Below, piece after piece: positions 15,847-23,924 of a stretch of 34,808 bases of DNA (positions are counted from its first letter, which is position 1; the number at the start of each line of letters is the position of its first letter). Made by a program: the position numbers and the translations under genes. The DNA comes from Veillonellaceae bacterium DNF00626 (GTDB taxonomy: Bacteria > Bacillota > Negativicutes > Veillonellales > Dialisteraceae): positions 1 through 34,808 of the forward strand of contig KQ960862.1 in the NCBI GenBank assembly GCA_001553355.1, given 5' to 3'. Below the pieces are notes generated by a model. That model worked only from the letters and a program-made list of their open reading frames with translations. It had not been told where the DNA came from and did no database searches.

Positions 15847-16581
15847 ATGAATTATAAGGCAGTGGTACAATATGACGGTACGCGGTATGAAGGTTGGCAA
15901 AGACATGCCGGTAAAGAAACGATACAAGGGAAAATAGAAAAAGCGTTAGAAAAAGTAACCGGACAAGAAGTGCCTATTATCGGTGCCGGGCGGACAGATG
16001 CCGGCGTTCATGCAAAAGGGCAGGTTATCAATTTCCATTTACCGGTGGCGTGTCAGGTGAACACATTGGAAAAAGAAATAAATGAGGCTTTGCCGGATGA
16101 TATTTTTGTGATGGACGTAGAAGAAACAGATGATCGATTTCATAGTCGATTTCATGCGAAAAGAAAAACGTATGTATATCGTATCCGTATCAGCAGTCAA
16201 AAGGATGTATTTTATCGTCGTTTTATCTGGCAGTATGGACACATGCTTGACATACGAGCTATGGAGAAAGCCGGTCCTTACTTGATAGGGACACATGATT
16301 TTACTTCTTTTTGTGGGCAGAAAAAAATGAAAAAATCTGCGGTGCGAACTATTTTTTCTATTGAAATAAAAGAGAAGAAAGGGATTTTAACTATGGCCTT
16401 CACCGGGGATGGATTTTTACCATATATGATTCGCATTTTGGTAGGAACATTGGTTGAGATTGGTGAAGGGAAAAGGGATGTTGAAGGATTGACATCGGTT
16501 ATTGACGCCAAAGAGCGGGCGCAGGCAGGATTTACAGCGCCGCCTCAGGGATTGACATTACTTTCTGTGGAGTACGAATAA
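15847..16581 (+). CDS. truA: tRNA pseudouridine(38-40) synthase
   Basis: TruA converts uridines 38-40 of the tRNA anticodon stem-loop to pseudouridine. The 244-residue length is normal. The N-terminal VQYDGTRYEGWQRH and the catalytic motif GAGRTDAGVHAKGQV (catalytic Asp51) are clear. FHSRFHAKRKTYVYRI and the C-terminal GDGFLPYMIRILVGTLVEIG also match the family. An SD-like GAGGGAAAG precedes the ATG. It stands alone here; in many Firmicutes truA sits in the ribosomal-protein/ECF-transporter cluster. A bidirectional terminator follows. Confidence 0.98.
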   Translation: MNYKAVVQYDGTRYEGWQRHAGKETIQGKIEKALEKVTGQEVPIIGAGRTDAGVHAKGQVINFHLPVACQVNTLEKEINEALPDDIFVMDVEETDDRFHSRFHAKRKTYVYRIRISSQKDVFYRRFIWQYGHMLDIRAMEKAGPYLIGTHDFTSFCGQKKMKKSAVRTIFSIEIKEKKGILTMAFTGDGFLPYMIRILVGTLVEIGEGKRDVEGLTSVIDAKERAQAGFTAPPQGLTLLSVEYE

Positions 16582-16585
16582 TAAT

Positions 16586-16627
16586 AAAACGGATATTCAT
16601 CGTATGAATGGTGAATATCCGTTTTTT
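16586..16627 (+). terminator. Bidirectional terminator between truA and oadB
   Basis: AAAACGGATATTCA (16586-16599) pairs perfectly with TGAATATCCGTTTT (16612-16625), with a T run on the plus strand and an AT-rich tail (GTTTTATTATT) on the minus strand. It serves both convergent transcripts. Confidence 0.92.
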
Positions 16628-16639
16628 GATATAGTGAAA

Positions 16640-17767
16640 CTATTGAGCCAATAGTGCCAGCATGATACCGCCGGAAATGGCAGTGCCAAAGACACCGGCT
16701 AAATTCGGACCCATGGCATGCATGAGCAGGAAGTTTTGGCGATTTTCCCGTTGACCGACCAGATGAGAAACTCGGGCAGCGATAGGAACAGAGGCGATAC
16801 CGGCTGATCCGATAAGCGGATTGATACGTCCGCCGGATAATTTATTCATAACCTTGGCACAAACCACGCCGGAACCGGTGCCGAAGACGAATGCAATAAG
16901 ACCAAGAACGATGATCAATAAAGTTTTTGGTGTGAGAAAATCTTCGGCTGCCATGGTAGAGCCGATAGCTACGGTGAGAACTAATGTAACTACATTGAGC
17001 AACGTGTTGGCTGCCGTTTCTGCCAATTTAGAAACGACCAAACATTCACGAAGCAGATTTCCCAACATGAGCATCGTAATCAAAGGCGCAACAGGAGGAA
17101 GGAAAATATTTACAATGACAGCAATGACGATAGGGAATGCGATTTTCTCTAATCGTGATACATAGCGAGGCTGTTTCATCATGATATTTCTTTCCTTCTT
17201 CGTAGTGAGTAATTTCATGACCGGAGGTTGAATAAGGGGCATGAGAGCCATGTACGAATAAGCAGCGACAGAAATTTGCGGTAATAAATCAGGCGCCAAT
17301 TTCATGGTTGTGTAAATAGCCATAGGACCATCAGCACCACCGATAATACCGATAGAGGCAGCCTCTTTTAATGAGAATCCCAAAGCTTCTGCACCTATAA
17401 GCGCCACAAAAATGCCTAAATGAGCGGCGGCGCCTAAAATGACCAAACTGGGATTGGCAATCATCGGGCCGAAATCAGTCATTGCACCGACACCTAAAAA
17501 GATAAGTGGCGGAAGAATGAGTTTTTCTACACCGGCATACGCATAACGGAAAAGACCGCCGTCAGAGGTTAGCGTAGAACCGGGGATATTGGCAACGATA
17601 CAGGCAAAGCCGATTCCAACCAACAGAAAGGGTTCATATTTCTTTACAATTCCTAAATAAAGAAGAATAATTCCGACCAAAATCATGACTCCATTACCGA
17701 TAGTCAACTCAAGAAGTCCTGTTTGGCGGAGCAAATCAGAAAGGAGAAGAGGGAATAAATCATGCAT
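16640..17767 (-). CDS. oadB: Sodium ion-translocating decarboxylase, beta subunit
   Basis: This is the integral membrane subunit that decarboxylates carboxybiotin and pumps Na+ outward in oxaloacetate, methylmalonyl-CoA or glutaconyl-CoA decarboxylases. The 375-residue protein has about nine or more hydrophobic segments. It also has the conserved IGGADGPMAIYTTMKLAP region, whose Asp belongs to the family's known Na+/proton site, along with AYSYMALMPLIQPPVM and IGSAGIASVPIAARV near the C-terminus. The ATG overlaps the upstream OadG-like gene by 8 nt (ATGCATGA), and the SD GGAG lies inside that gene. The alpha (carboxyltransferase) and biotin subunits are not in this window, so the substrate cannot be named; oadB is used in the family sense (mmdB or gcdB are equally possible). 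Confidence 0.94.
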   Translation of the reverse strand: MHDLFPLLLSDLLRQTGLLELTIGNGVMILVGIILLYLGIVKKYEPFLLVGIGFACIVANIPGSTLTSDGGLFRYAYAGVEKLILPPLIFLGVGAMTDFGPMIANPSLVILGAAAHLGIFVALIGAEALGFSLKEAASIGIIGGADGPMAIYTTMKLAPDLLPQISVAAYSYMALMPLIQPPVMKLLTTKKERNIMMKQPRYVSRLEKIAFPIVIAVIVNIFLPPVAPLITMLMLGNLLRECLVVSKLAETAANTLLNVVTLVLTVAIGSTMAAEDFLTPKTLLIIVLGLIAFVFGTGSGVVCAKVMNKLSGGRINPLIGSAGIASVPIAARVSHLVGQRENRQNFLLMHAMGPNLAGVFGTAISGGIMLALLAQ

Positions 17768-17921
17768 GATGATTTCTCCTTTCTATGGTAGCTACTGCTT
17801 TATTCAGCAGAGGGAAAAAATGTAAAATGATACCGATAAAAGAAATAAAAATGAAGCTAAGGATAAAATCTACGACACTGAGAATCAATGCACCGTTTAT
17901 TGTATCAGGAAGTATATTCAT
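17760..17921 (-). CDS. Small OadG-like membrane subunit (53 residues)
   Basis: This short gene is easy to miss. It encodes 53 residues: a short N-terminus (MNILPDTINGA), one long hydrophobic helix (about 11-38, LILSVVDFILSFIFISFIG then IILHFF) and a polar tail ending ERRNHHA. Size, single helix and position directly before oadB match the small gamma/epsilon subunits (OadG, MmdE) that stabilise Na+-pump decarboxylases and in some cases bind zinc through C-terminal His residues; the two terminal His fit that idea. Sequence conservation is too weak for certainty. SD GGGAGG is 9 nt before the ATG. The start overlaps the thioesterase stop by one base, and the end overlaps oadB by 8 nt, so all three are coupled. 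Confidence 0.75.
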   Translation of the reverse strand: MNILPDTINGALILSVVDFILSFIFISFIGIILHFFPLLNKAVATIERRNHHA

Positions 17922-18367
17922 TATTGCATGCCTCCCACTTGTTTGTTTGTCTGGCGGCGGAGTAATAATTTTGTTCGCTCATCCGCTTTAGCCAAAAGCA
18001 TTTTTTTAGAAACGACAGCACGTTTATGAATTCCATGACCGATTTCACCTTGTTCATCCCACGCTTTGATAGATAAAGTTATATCATGATCAGTGATAGC
18101 GATGATACCGGCGTGAACAGTAACAGTCATTCCTACACTGGTTGGTGCAGTATGCACAAAATGGACGGAGATACCAATACTGGCATAATCATCAGGTAAA
18201 TAGGGATCAATGGCATCAATAGATGCATCAATCATCCAGTGAAGAAGTCCCGGCGTAGCCAATAATCCGGGAAAAGCATTAGAATATCCGTTAGTGGCAT
18301 CTGAGGGTTCTACCATATGTTGCGTGATAGCATTCTGCCCAACGGACAAAAAATCATTTAAATCCAA
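17921..18367 (-). CDS. Hotdog-fold acyl-CoA thioesterase, FlK-like
   Basis: The 148-residue protein is a hotdog-fold thioesterase most like the fluoroacetyl-CoA thioesterase (FlK) group. Key runs are NAFPGLLATPGLLHWMIDA (central helix with Thr), GISVHFVHTAPTSVGMTV and EIGHGIHKRAVVS (the GxxxHxR-type strand with His). In FlK a Thr, a His and a Glu are catalytic; Thr and His equivalents are visible, the acidic one less clearly. Most relatives are generic thioesterases, so fluoroacetate resistance should not be assumed. The start is uncertain: the frame opens at TTG 18385, but AAGAGGTG sits 6 nt before TTG 18367, which is chosen here. It is the first gene of the OadG-OadB unit, which suggests a link to acyl-CoA decarboxylation. 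Confidence 0.85.
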   Translation of the reverse strand: MDLNDFLSVGQNAITQHMVEPSDATNGYSNAFPGLLATPGLLHWMIDASIDAIDPYLPDDYASIGISVHFVHTAPTSVGMTVTVHAGIIAITDHDITLSIKAWDEQGEIGHGIHKRAVVSKKMLLAKADERTKLLLRRQTNKQVGGMQ

Positions 18368-18412
18368 TTCACACACCTCTTTCAAAATTACTTATCCTCT
18401 TTGGATACATGT

Positions 18413-18418
18413 AGTATA
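18413..18418 (-). promoter_or_regulatory. Candidate -10 for the thioesterase-oadG-oadB operon
   Basis: TATACT on the minus strand lies about 46 nt before the preferred start codon. The -35 (TATTCA, 17 nt away) is weak, so this is tentative. Confidence 0.35.
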
Positions 18419-18788
18419 ACGCCGGCAAATAAAAATGAATAATACCAAAATATGCGGGATTTAGGGATTTTATAAGCTAAAAATTATTCACGGGAGAAAA
18501 ATATTCATAATCAAATAAATATGGTTTCAATCATTATTTATTTACTATGGTGCATGAATGAATGAAATAAAATGGGCTGTAAAAGGAACAAATATTATCT
18601 TGGGTATGTAAGAACAGCTATTATGCATTTCGGTGCATGTGATGTGTCTATATGCTTATATTATGCAATTGATGTTGTTTTGATAGTAATGTGTTGCTTT
18701 GGGAAAGTAATTATAAAATTTTTGATTGGTTAGATTTTTTTGTTTTTGGGAAGTGTCAATATGTCTTGGTAAGCTGATTATCGTTGTT
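18419..18788. other. AT-rich intergenic spacer between divergent genes
   Basis: This stretch is strongly AT-rich and has no open frame with a ribosome binding site. A small hairpin (TATGCA...TGCATG, about 18622-18640) is the only structure noticed. I see no known RNA or riboswitch pattern. Confidence 0.5.
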
Positions 18789-18814
18789 ACACGCTTGTGG
18801 GCGTTTCTTTTTTT
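18789..18814 (+). terminator. Weak terminator-like hairpin
   Basis: ACACGC and GCGT pair around a short loop and are followed by TTTCTTTTTTT. The stem is only 4-5 bp and no plus-strand gene precedes it, so it may be a chance structure. Confidence 0.25.
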
Positions 18815-18825
18815 GCGTGGCGTAG

Positions 18826-18834
18826 TGGTATAAT
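18826..18834 (+). promoter_or_regulatory. Extended -10 promoter for the HAD-rapZ-yvcK-whiA operon
   Basis: TGGTATAAT is an extended -10 with perfect TATAAT. The predicted start is near 18841, some 27 nt before the HAD gene. No good -35 is present. Confidence 0.55.
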
Positions 18835-18867
18835 AAAGGTGAAATGAAAGAATAAGAGGAGACGTAT

Positions 18868-19677
18868 ATGAATGCTATAAAAATGATAGCAATTGATTTG
18901 GACGATACTCTTTTGCATGATGATATTTCTTTGTCGCCTTATACGATTGATGTTCTTCATCGGGCGTTGGAGAAGGGGATTAAAATTGTGATTGCCACAG
19001 GGCGTATGTTTCAGTCTGCGCAGTCGTGGGGACAAAGGATAGGAATCGGTGATGTACCGATGATTTGTTATACGGGGGCGTATATCGCTTTGTGTGAGTC
19101 CGGACGGGTTATTCGTAATGAAACTTTGGATTTGTCGGTGGCACAGCGTATTCTGGATATGGGTAGGGAAACCGGTCGGTATATGCAGGTGTATATTGAT
19201 GATGAATTATATATTCCCTTTCGTGATGAGCGTACGGATATTTATGAGTGGCAGTGCGGTGTGAAGGCACATGTTCTTAGTGATGATTTTTGGAATTTGT
19301 CGAAAGCGCCGACAAAAATATTATTTTTTGAGCGAGATCCGGCAGTGATTTTGAAGTTGAAGGCTTTAATGGCAGAGAAGTTCGGCACGGTAACGGATTT
19401 GTATATTTCTAAACCGAATTTGCTTGAGGTGAATAAAAAAGGAGTGTCAAAGGGGGCAGCTGTACGGTATTTCTGTGAGAAGTGGAATATTTCTACGGAT
19501 GAAATAATGGCGTTTGGTAATGGTGATAATGATATTTCTTTATTCCAATTGACGCCATGGTCTTTTGCTGTGGGAAATGCGACTGAGGCTGCTAAACATG
19601 AGGCTCATTTTGTGACGGATACGAATAATCATGATGGTGTGGCAAAGACGATTGCGGAGTTTTTAGGGAGGGGATAA
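18868..19677 (+). CDS. Cof-type HAD-IIB phosphatase
   Basis: This is a cytosolic haloacid dehalogenase-superfamily phosphatase, probably acting on sugar phosphates or flavin/pyridoxal phosphates. The 269-residue size fits the Cof group. Motif I is AIDLDDTLLHDD (nucleophile Asp10, acid Asp12), motif II is VIATGRM, a Lys in SKGAAVRYF supplies motif III, and motif IV is MAFGNGDNDISLF. The type IIB cap lies between motifs II and III. The SD AGAGGAGA is at 18855-18862. It is followed after one base by rapZ, so it leads that operon. The substrate is unknown. Confidence 0.93.
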   Translation: MNAIKMIAIDLDDTLLHDDISLSPYTIDVLHRALEKGIKIVIATGRMFQSAQSWGQRIGIGDVPMICYTGAYIALCESGRVIRNETLDLSVAQRILDMGRETGRYMQVYIDDELYIPFRDERTDIYEWQCGVKAHVLSDDFWNLSKAPTKILFFERDPAVILKLKALMAEKFGTVTDLYISKPNLLEVNKKGVSKGAAVRYFCEKWNISTDEIMAFGNGDNDISLFQLTPWSFAVGNATEAAKHEAHFVTDTNNHDGVAKTIAEFLGRG

Positions 19678-19678
19678 T

Positions 19679-20569
19679 ATGGAGCGATTTAGGTTTGTTA
19701 TTATTACCGGTATGAGTGGAGCCGGGAAAACGAATTTTATGCAGAAATTAGAGGATATGGGTTATTATTGTGTGGATAATTTGCCTCCTGTTTTGATTGT
19801 TCGTTTTGCGGATTTATGTTGGAAGAGTACGTCTAATACTCGCCATGTGGCGGTGGTTACGGATATTCGAGGCGGATCATTTTTTGATGCCCTTCCTCAG
19901 GCGTTGACGGAATTGAAAAAGCGAGGAATTCCGCATGAAGTGGCTTTTTTGGAGGCGTCTGATGAAGCTTTGGTGCGGCGGTATATGGAAACACGCAGGC
20001 AGCATCCTTTGGCAAAGACGATGCGTATCCAAGAGGGGATTCGTGCTGAACGTGAAGTTTTGGCAGGGATTCGTGCACAGGCGGATATTATCATTGATAC
20101 GACAGCGATGAATCCTAAAGATTTACAGGAGTATTTAAGTAGTCGTTTTGGGGCATCGGATAAAAAAAGGGATATGCAAATTACTTTATTTTCTTTCGGA
20201 TTTAAGTACGGGATCCCTATTGATGCCGATATGGTTATTGATGTGAGGTTTTTGCCGAATCCTTTTTATGTGGAGAAGTATAAGTCGTGGACGGGGCGTG
20301 TGCCTGAAGTGGCGGAGTATATCAGAAAATCTTCGGTTACGACGGAGTTCATTGAGAAATTGAATGATTTTATTGATTTTTTGGCGATTCAATTTCGTGA
20401 TGTCGGGAAAAATCAATTTACTATTGCTATCGGATGTACCGGCGGTATGCATCGTTCTGTGTTTGTGGCAGAGGAGTTGGGTGCGCATTTAAGGAAAATA
20501 CATTCGCATGTGAATGTGGAGCATCGCGATTTGCATAGAAACCGTATTGAACGTGATGCGGAGGAGTGA
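19679..20569 (+). CDS. rapZ: RNase adapter protein RapZ / nucleotide-binding protein YvcJ
   Basis: RapZ-family proteins bind nucleotides; in enteric bacteria they direct small-RNA decay controlling glucosamine-6-phosphate synthase, while in Bacillus YvcJ affects competence. The 296-residue protein has the P-loop ITGMSGAGKTNF (residues 9-20), GYYCVDNLPPVL, the Walker B-like VVTDIRGGSFF, and the C-terminal conserved FKYGIPIDADMVIDVRFLPN and IAIGCTGGMHRSVFVAEEL. All are intact. The SD GGGAGGGG overlaps the end of the HAD gene. It is followed directly by yvcK and whiA, the standard Firmicutes cluster. Confidence 0.97.
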   Translation: MERFRFVIITGMSGAGKTNFMQKLEDMGYYCVDNLPPVLIVRFADLCWKSTSNTRHVAVVTDIRGGSFFDALPQALTELKKRGIPHEVAFLEASDEALVRRYMETRRQHPLAKTMRIQEGIRAEREVLAGIRAQADIIIDTTAMNPKDLQEYLSSRFGASDKKRDMQITLFSFGFKYGIPIDADMVIDVRFLPNPFYVEKYKSWTGRVPEVAEYIRKSSVTTEFIEKLNDFIDFLAIQFRDVGKNQFTIAIGCTGGMHRSVFVAEELGAHLRKIHSHVNVEHRDLHRNRIERDAEE

Positions 20570-20570
20570 T

Positions 20571-21923
20571 ATGAAAATCTTATTGCAATGGCTTTATCCG
20601 GGGCTGAATATTAAGCGGTGGATGATACTTTTTTCTGTGGGTCTTATCGTGCTGGTTTTTGGTATGGTACTGATTATGAATTATCAGGTTTTTGGGCAGA
20701 TGGAAGAAAGTATATTGAGGCTATTATTTTTCTTAACAGGAACATATAGTTATACTTTTCTGGTCGTGGCCGGTGTGGGCATGGTGATTATCGGCGCTAT
20801 TTGTATGCTTTATGCTGTGCGGAAATTAGTGCAGCGGTTCTTTTATTTACTTTCTCCGGATGAAAAGAATCTTTCGCGGCAAATTGCGTCGAAGATGGAA
20901 TTGTCACGAGGAATGAAAATTGTTGCCATCGGCGGCGGACATGGTTTATCCATGCTTCTTCGGGGATTGAAAGAACGGACATCGAATATTTCTGCGATCG
21001 TCACAGTGGCAGATGATGGCGGATCATCCGGACGACTTCGAGAGGAAATGAATATTGTAGCGCCCGGTGATTTGCGAAATTGTTTGGTGGCGCTTTCTGA
21101 TAAAGAAACAGTGTTGGAACAACTTTTTCAATATCGCTTTAGCGGTGAGGGCGAATTGGCAGGTCACAGCTTGGGAAATTTATTTTTAGCGGCACTTATG
21201 AAAGAGTTTAGTGATGTGCAAGGCGCTTTGGAAACGGCAAGTACGGTATTAAATATCAGAGGACGTGTGCTACCGGCAACGACAGAGAAAATTCGCTTGC
21301 TGGCACAAATGTCAGATGGTGAAACGGTAGCCGGAGAATCGGAAATAGCTGCTTATATAGCTTCTAAGGGTGGCAGTATCAAAATACATCATATGAGTAC
21401 GGTGCCTAAAGACCCTATGGCGGTAGGTGATGCGTTGGAATCTATTCGTCAGGCGGATATTATTACTTTAGGCCCGGGAAGTCTTTATACGAGCGTGCTT
21501 CCCGATTTGTTGGTGCCGGAAATATTGGATGCCATTAAGAGCGGAACGGCGCCGTGCATGTATATTTGTAATATCATGACGCAACCGGAAGAAACGAAGG
21601 GGTATACGGTGTCTGATCATTTGAAAGCGCTCATTGATCATATCGGCTCCGGGGTGATTGATTATGTGTTGGTGAATAATGCAATGCCGAAATCGGACGT
21701 GCTTCAGTGCTATGAAAAAGTAGGAGCAGCACCGGTTATTATTGATAGAGAGGAAATAGCAAAGCTCAATGTGCTTCTTATCGAAGAAGACTTGATTGGT
21801 TCAGATCGAAAAGCAGTTCATGACACACACATTTTGTCCAATGAGATTATTCGTATTGCCAATCTTCTCAGGACGAATATTTCGCCGGAAATTTTGGCTG
21901 AGTATTTAGGGAGGAAAAGATAG
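20571..21923 (+). CDS. yvcK: YvcK family gluconeogenesis/cell-shape factor with N-terminal membrane helices
   Basis: YvcK binds UDP-sugars and is needed for cell shape and growth on gluconeogenic carbon sources in Bacillus. The 450-residue protein is longer than the roughly 317-residue Bacillus form: about 115 N-terminal residues hold two membrane helices (about 17-37 and 61-82) before the CofD-like domain. The domain starts MKIVAIGGGHGLSMLLRGL, then has TVADDGGSSGRLREE, GDLRNCLVALSD, GHSLGNLFLAAL, LGPGSLYTSVLPDLL and YICNIMTQPEET. The open frame begins earlier inside rapZ, but GGAGGAGTG fits the ATG at 20571. The stop overlaps the whiA GTG by one base (TAGTG). The membrane anchor probably ties this factor to the cell-wall machinery. 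Confidence 0.96.
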   Translation: MKILLQWLYPGLNIKRWMILFSVGLIVLVFGMVLIMNYQVFGQMEESILRLLFFLTGTYSYTFLVVAGVGMVIIGAICMLYAVRKLVQRFFYLLSPDEKNLSRQIASKMELSRGMKIVAIGGGHGLSMLLRGLKERTSNISAIVTVADDGGSSGRLREEMNIVAPGDLRNCLVALSDKETVLEQLFQYRFSGEGELAGHSLGNLFLAALMKEFSDVQGALETASTVLNIRGRVLPATTEKIRLLAQMSDGETVAGESEIAAYIASKGGSIKIHHMSTVPKDPMAVGDALESIRQADIITLGPGSLYTSVLPDLLVPEILDAIKSGTAPCMYICNIMTQPEETKGYTVSDHLKALIDHIGSGVIDYVLVNNAMPKSDVLQCYEKVGAAPVIIDREEIAKLNVLLIEEDLIGSDRKAVHDTHILSNEIIRIANLLRTNISPEILAEYLGRKR

Positions 21924-22852
21924 TGTCCTTTACGGAAGACGTTAAAAATGAATTGGCGCGCCTTCTTAGAAAGGATAAAAAGTGTCGCCGGGCGGAATTA
22001 TTGGCACTTCTTCGGATGCGGAGTTCGGTTACGTTTGGCGGCTCTGATCGAAGGGGGTTAACTTTTTCCACAGGAAATAGTGCTATTGCTCGTCGGGTTT
22101 TGACATATTTGAAAAAAGATTTTGGGCTTCAGCCGTCAGCGATGGTGCGTCAAGGAAGGCAACTTAGAAAAAAGAATGTGTATACAATCGTTTTGCCTAT
22201 ATCTAAAGAAGATTTATCGTTTTTAAATAATATGGGTATTGATCCTTTCGGTACAGTGAACGATAGGGAAACCCTTAATAATGATGAAGAAAAACAAGCC
22301 TATTTGGCAGGGGCGTTTTTGGGCGGCGGTACGGTGAATCGACCGCAAGGAGATTATCATTTGGAAATGGTGACACAGTCTTACGGTTTTGCTGAAAGTC
22401 TTTGTCATATTCTGAAAAGTTTTGGTATAAAAGGGAAATTGACTGAACGCAAGAATGATTATATCGTTTATATCAAAGATGGTGATGATGTGGCAGAGTT
22501 TTTACAAATCATCGGATCTACGCAAAGTTATATGGATTTTGAAAGTGTTCGAGTGATGAAAGACATGAGAAATCGTGTCAATCGGCAGGTCAATTGTGAA
22601 ACGGCTAATTTGCAAAAAGCTGTCAATGCGGCGGTGAAACAAACGGCACAAGTGCAGTCTTTATTACAACTAAAAACCAGATCACAGTTATCACCGGCGA
22701 TTCGGGAAGCTTGTGACGCTCGTTTGCGGTATCCTAATTTATCCCTTTCAGAATTGGCGGATATATGTGGTATTTCTAAATCAGGATTAGCGCATCGGTT
22801 TTATAAAATTGCTCATATGGTGGAGCAATATGGAGGGAAAAAGAAGAAATAA
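21923..22852 (+). CDS. whiA: DNA-binding protein WhiA
   Basis: WhiA is a conserved DNA-binding protein linked to cell division and sporulation in Gram-positives. The 309-residue protein has an N-terminal LAGLIDADG-like scaffold (KQAYLAGAFLGGGTVNRP, without nuclease function in this family). A C-terminal helix-turn-helix follows (YPNLSLSELADICGISKSG, then LAHRFYKI). The start is GTG, with SD GGGAGGAAAAG overlapping the end of yvcK. It is the third gene of the rapZ-yvcK-whiA cluster. Confidence 0.97.
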   Translation: MSFTEDVKNELARLLRKDKKCRRAELLALLRMRSSVTFGGSDRRGLTFSTGNSAIARRVLTYLKKDFGLQPSAMVRQGRQLRKKNVYTIVLPISKEDLSFLNNMGIDPFGTVNDRETLNNDEEKQAYLAGAFLGGGTVNRPQGDYHLEMVTQSYGFAESLCHILKSFGIKGKLTERKNDYIVYIKDGDDVAEFLQIIGSTQSYMDFESVRVMKDMRNRVNRQVNCETANLQKAVNAAVKQTAQVQSLLQLKTRSQLSPAIREACDARLRYPNLSLSELADICGISKSGLAHRFYKIAHMVEQYGGKKKK

Positions 22853-22865
22853 AGGAAGGATATGA

Positions 22866-23915
22866 ATGAAATCAATAGTAAAAATAGGCATCACTCTTTT
22901 ATTTACTTTGTGCGGTATAGGGAGTCATGCAGAAGATGTTTTGGATGTTTCTTATACAGAAATGCCTTTGCGGGAAGTGAGTCGAAGCGGTACGCTTATT
23001 CTTTCTGACTGTCCTGAATATGCGACTGTTTACGGTATATTGGCAGAAGGCACGGTAAAGAAAGGAAAGGGACGCATTTATTATTATCATGTGAATGAAA
23101 CGGAGAATCCGGCACGGCTGGTAGTGTATGCGGTGAGTGATAAACGAAAGGAAATAAAAATTACACGCACGCTCCGTGGGACACCAAGTCAAAATTACAT
23201 TCCTACGGGGAAAAGTTTATCGAATAAAGAAGTGATACAAAAACGACAGACAGTGAAAAATATTTCTTTGTCAAATAAAAAGAGAGAAATTCTTTTTGAA
23301 GATAATCCGGCAGGAATTGCCCCTCATGATTTGGTCAGCGGTATAGTGGAAATAGAAACGAATGAGCCGGTTACCTGCGGTGTGGCGTTTCTCCCTTACG
23401 ATGAATCTCCCCAAAAAAATATTTCCTTGGCGCTGAAACTTCCTCCGGACAGCCACGAAATGAGAGGCACATTTCCCCTATGTGTCCACTGGGAAAATAA
23501 AGTATGGAATGTGAAAGATGGACCGACCATGATTTATTTAGGATCGCCGGAAAGCATTAATCCATTTTTTCTCAAAGGTCGTGATGAATTAAATTTCATT
23601 AATAGAGAAAATACAGGAAATTATGGCGTTACCTGCTGTTTCACCATTCATAGCAAAGGGACAGGCACATATGACGTGTACTTGAATCCTATGGGAGGTA
23701 GCTTTGAAGGCGCGATTGAAATGAAACAAGACAGCCTTTTTTGGACGACTTACATTACAAAAGGACAGGGGAAAAGCTGGTTTGGTGAAGATACGGTAGA
23801 AGATTACATGAAAATAGGCAGATGGAAAGCCGGCAAAGATTTGAATATCCGCTTCATTCCCCCGGGAGCATCCTCTTTTCCCGTCAGACTTTTATTTTTA
23901 CCCGTAAAGAAATAA
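22866..23915 (+). CDS. Exported protein of unknown function after whiA
   Basis: The 349-residue protein has a clear signal peptide (IVKIGITLLFTLCGIGSHA, cleaved before EDVLDV). The mature part is beta-rich, with a repeated sandwich-like feel: GTLILSDCPEYATVYGIL, GRIYYYHVNETENPARLVV and, late, GTGTYDVYLNPMGGSFEGA. It resembles, from memory only, a domain in secreted copper amine oxidase N-domain proteins of Bacilli and Clostridia (the SDxPE...YYHVN pattern), but no copper-oxidase-like repeat is attached. No catalytic motif is recognised. ATG 22866 follows AAGGA (22854-22858). It lies 13 nt after whiA and 9 nt before the DUF951 gene, so it is in the same transcript; a cell-surface role is likely but unproven. 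Confidence 0.82.
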   Translation: MKSIVKIGITLLFTLCGIGSHAEDVLDVSYTEMPLREVSRSGTLILSDCPEYATVYGILAEGTVKKGKGRIYYYHVNETENPARLVVYAVSDKRKEIKITRTLRGTPSQNYIPTGKSLSNKEVIQKRQTVKNISLSNKKREILFEDNPAGIAPHDLVSGIVEIETNEPVTCGVAFLPYDESPQKNISLALKLPPDSHEMRGTFPLCVHWENKVWNVKDGPTMIYLGSPESINPFFLKGRDELNFINRENTGNYGVTCCFTIHSKGTGTYDVYLNPMGGSFEGAIEMKQDSLFWTTYITKGQGKSWFGEDTVEDYMKIGRWKAGKDLNIRFIPPGASSFPVRLLFLPVKK

Positions 23916-23924
23916 GGAGATACT

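Noticed and set aside
17804-17921. Apparent frameshift in the OadG-like gene
   Set aside because: A first hand translation dropped one T; careful rereading of the minus strand gives an intact 53-codon frame to 17760.
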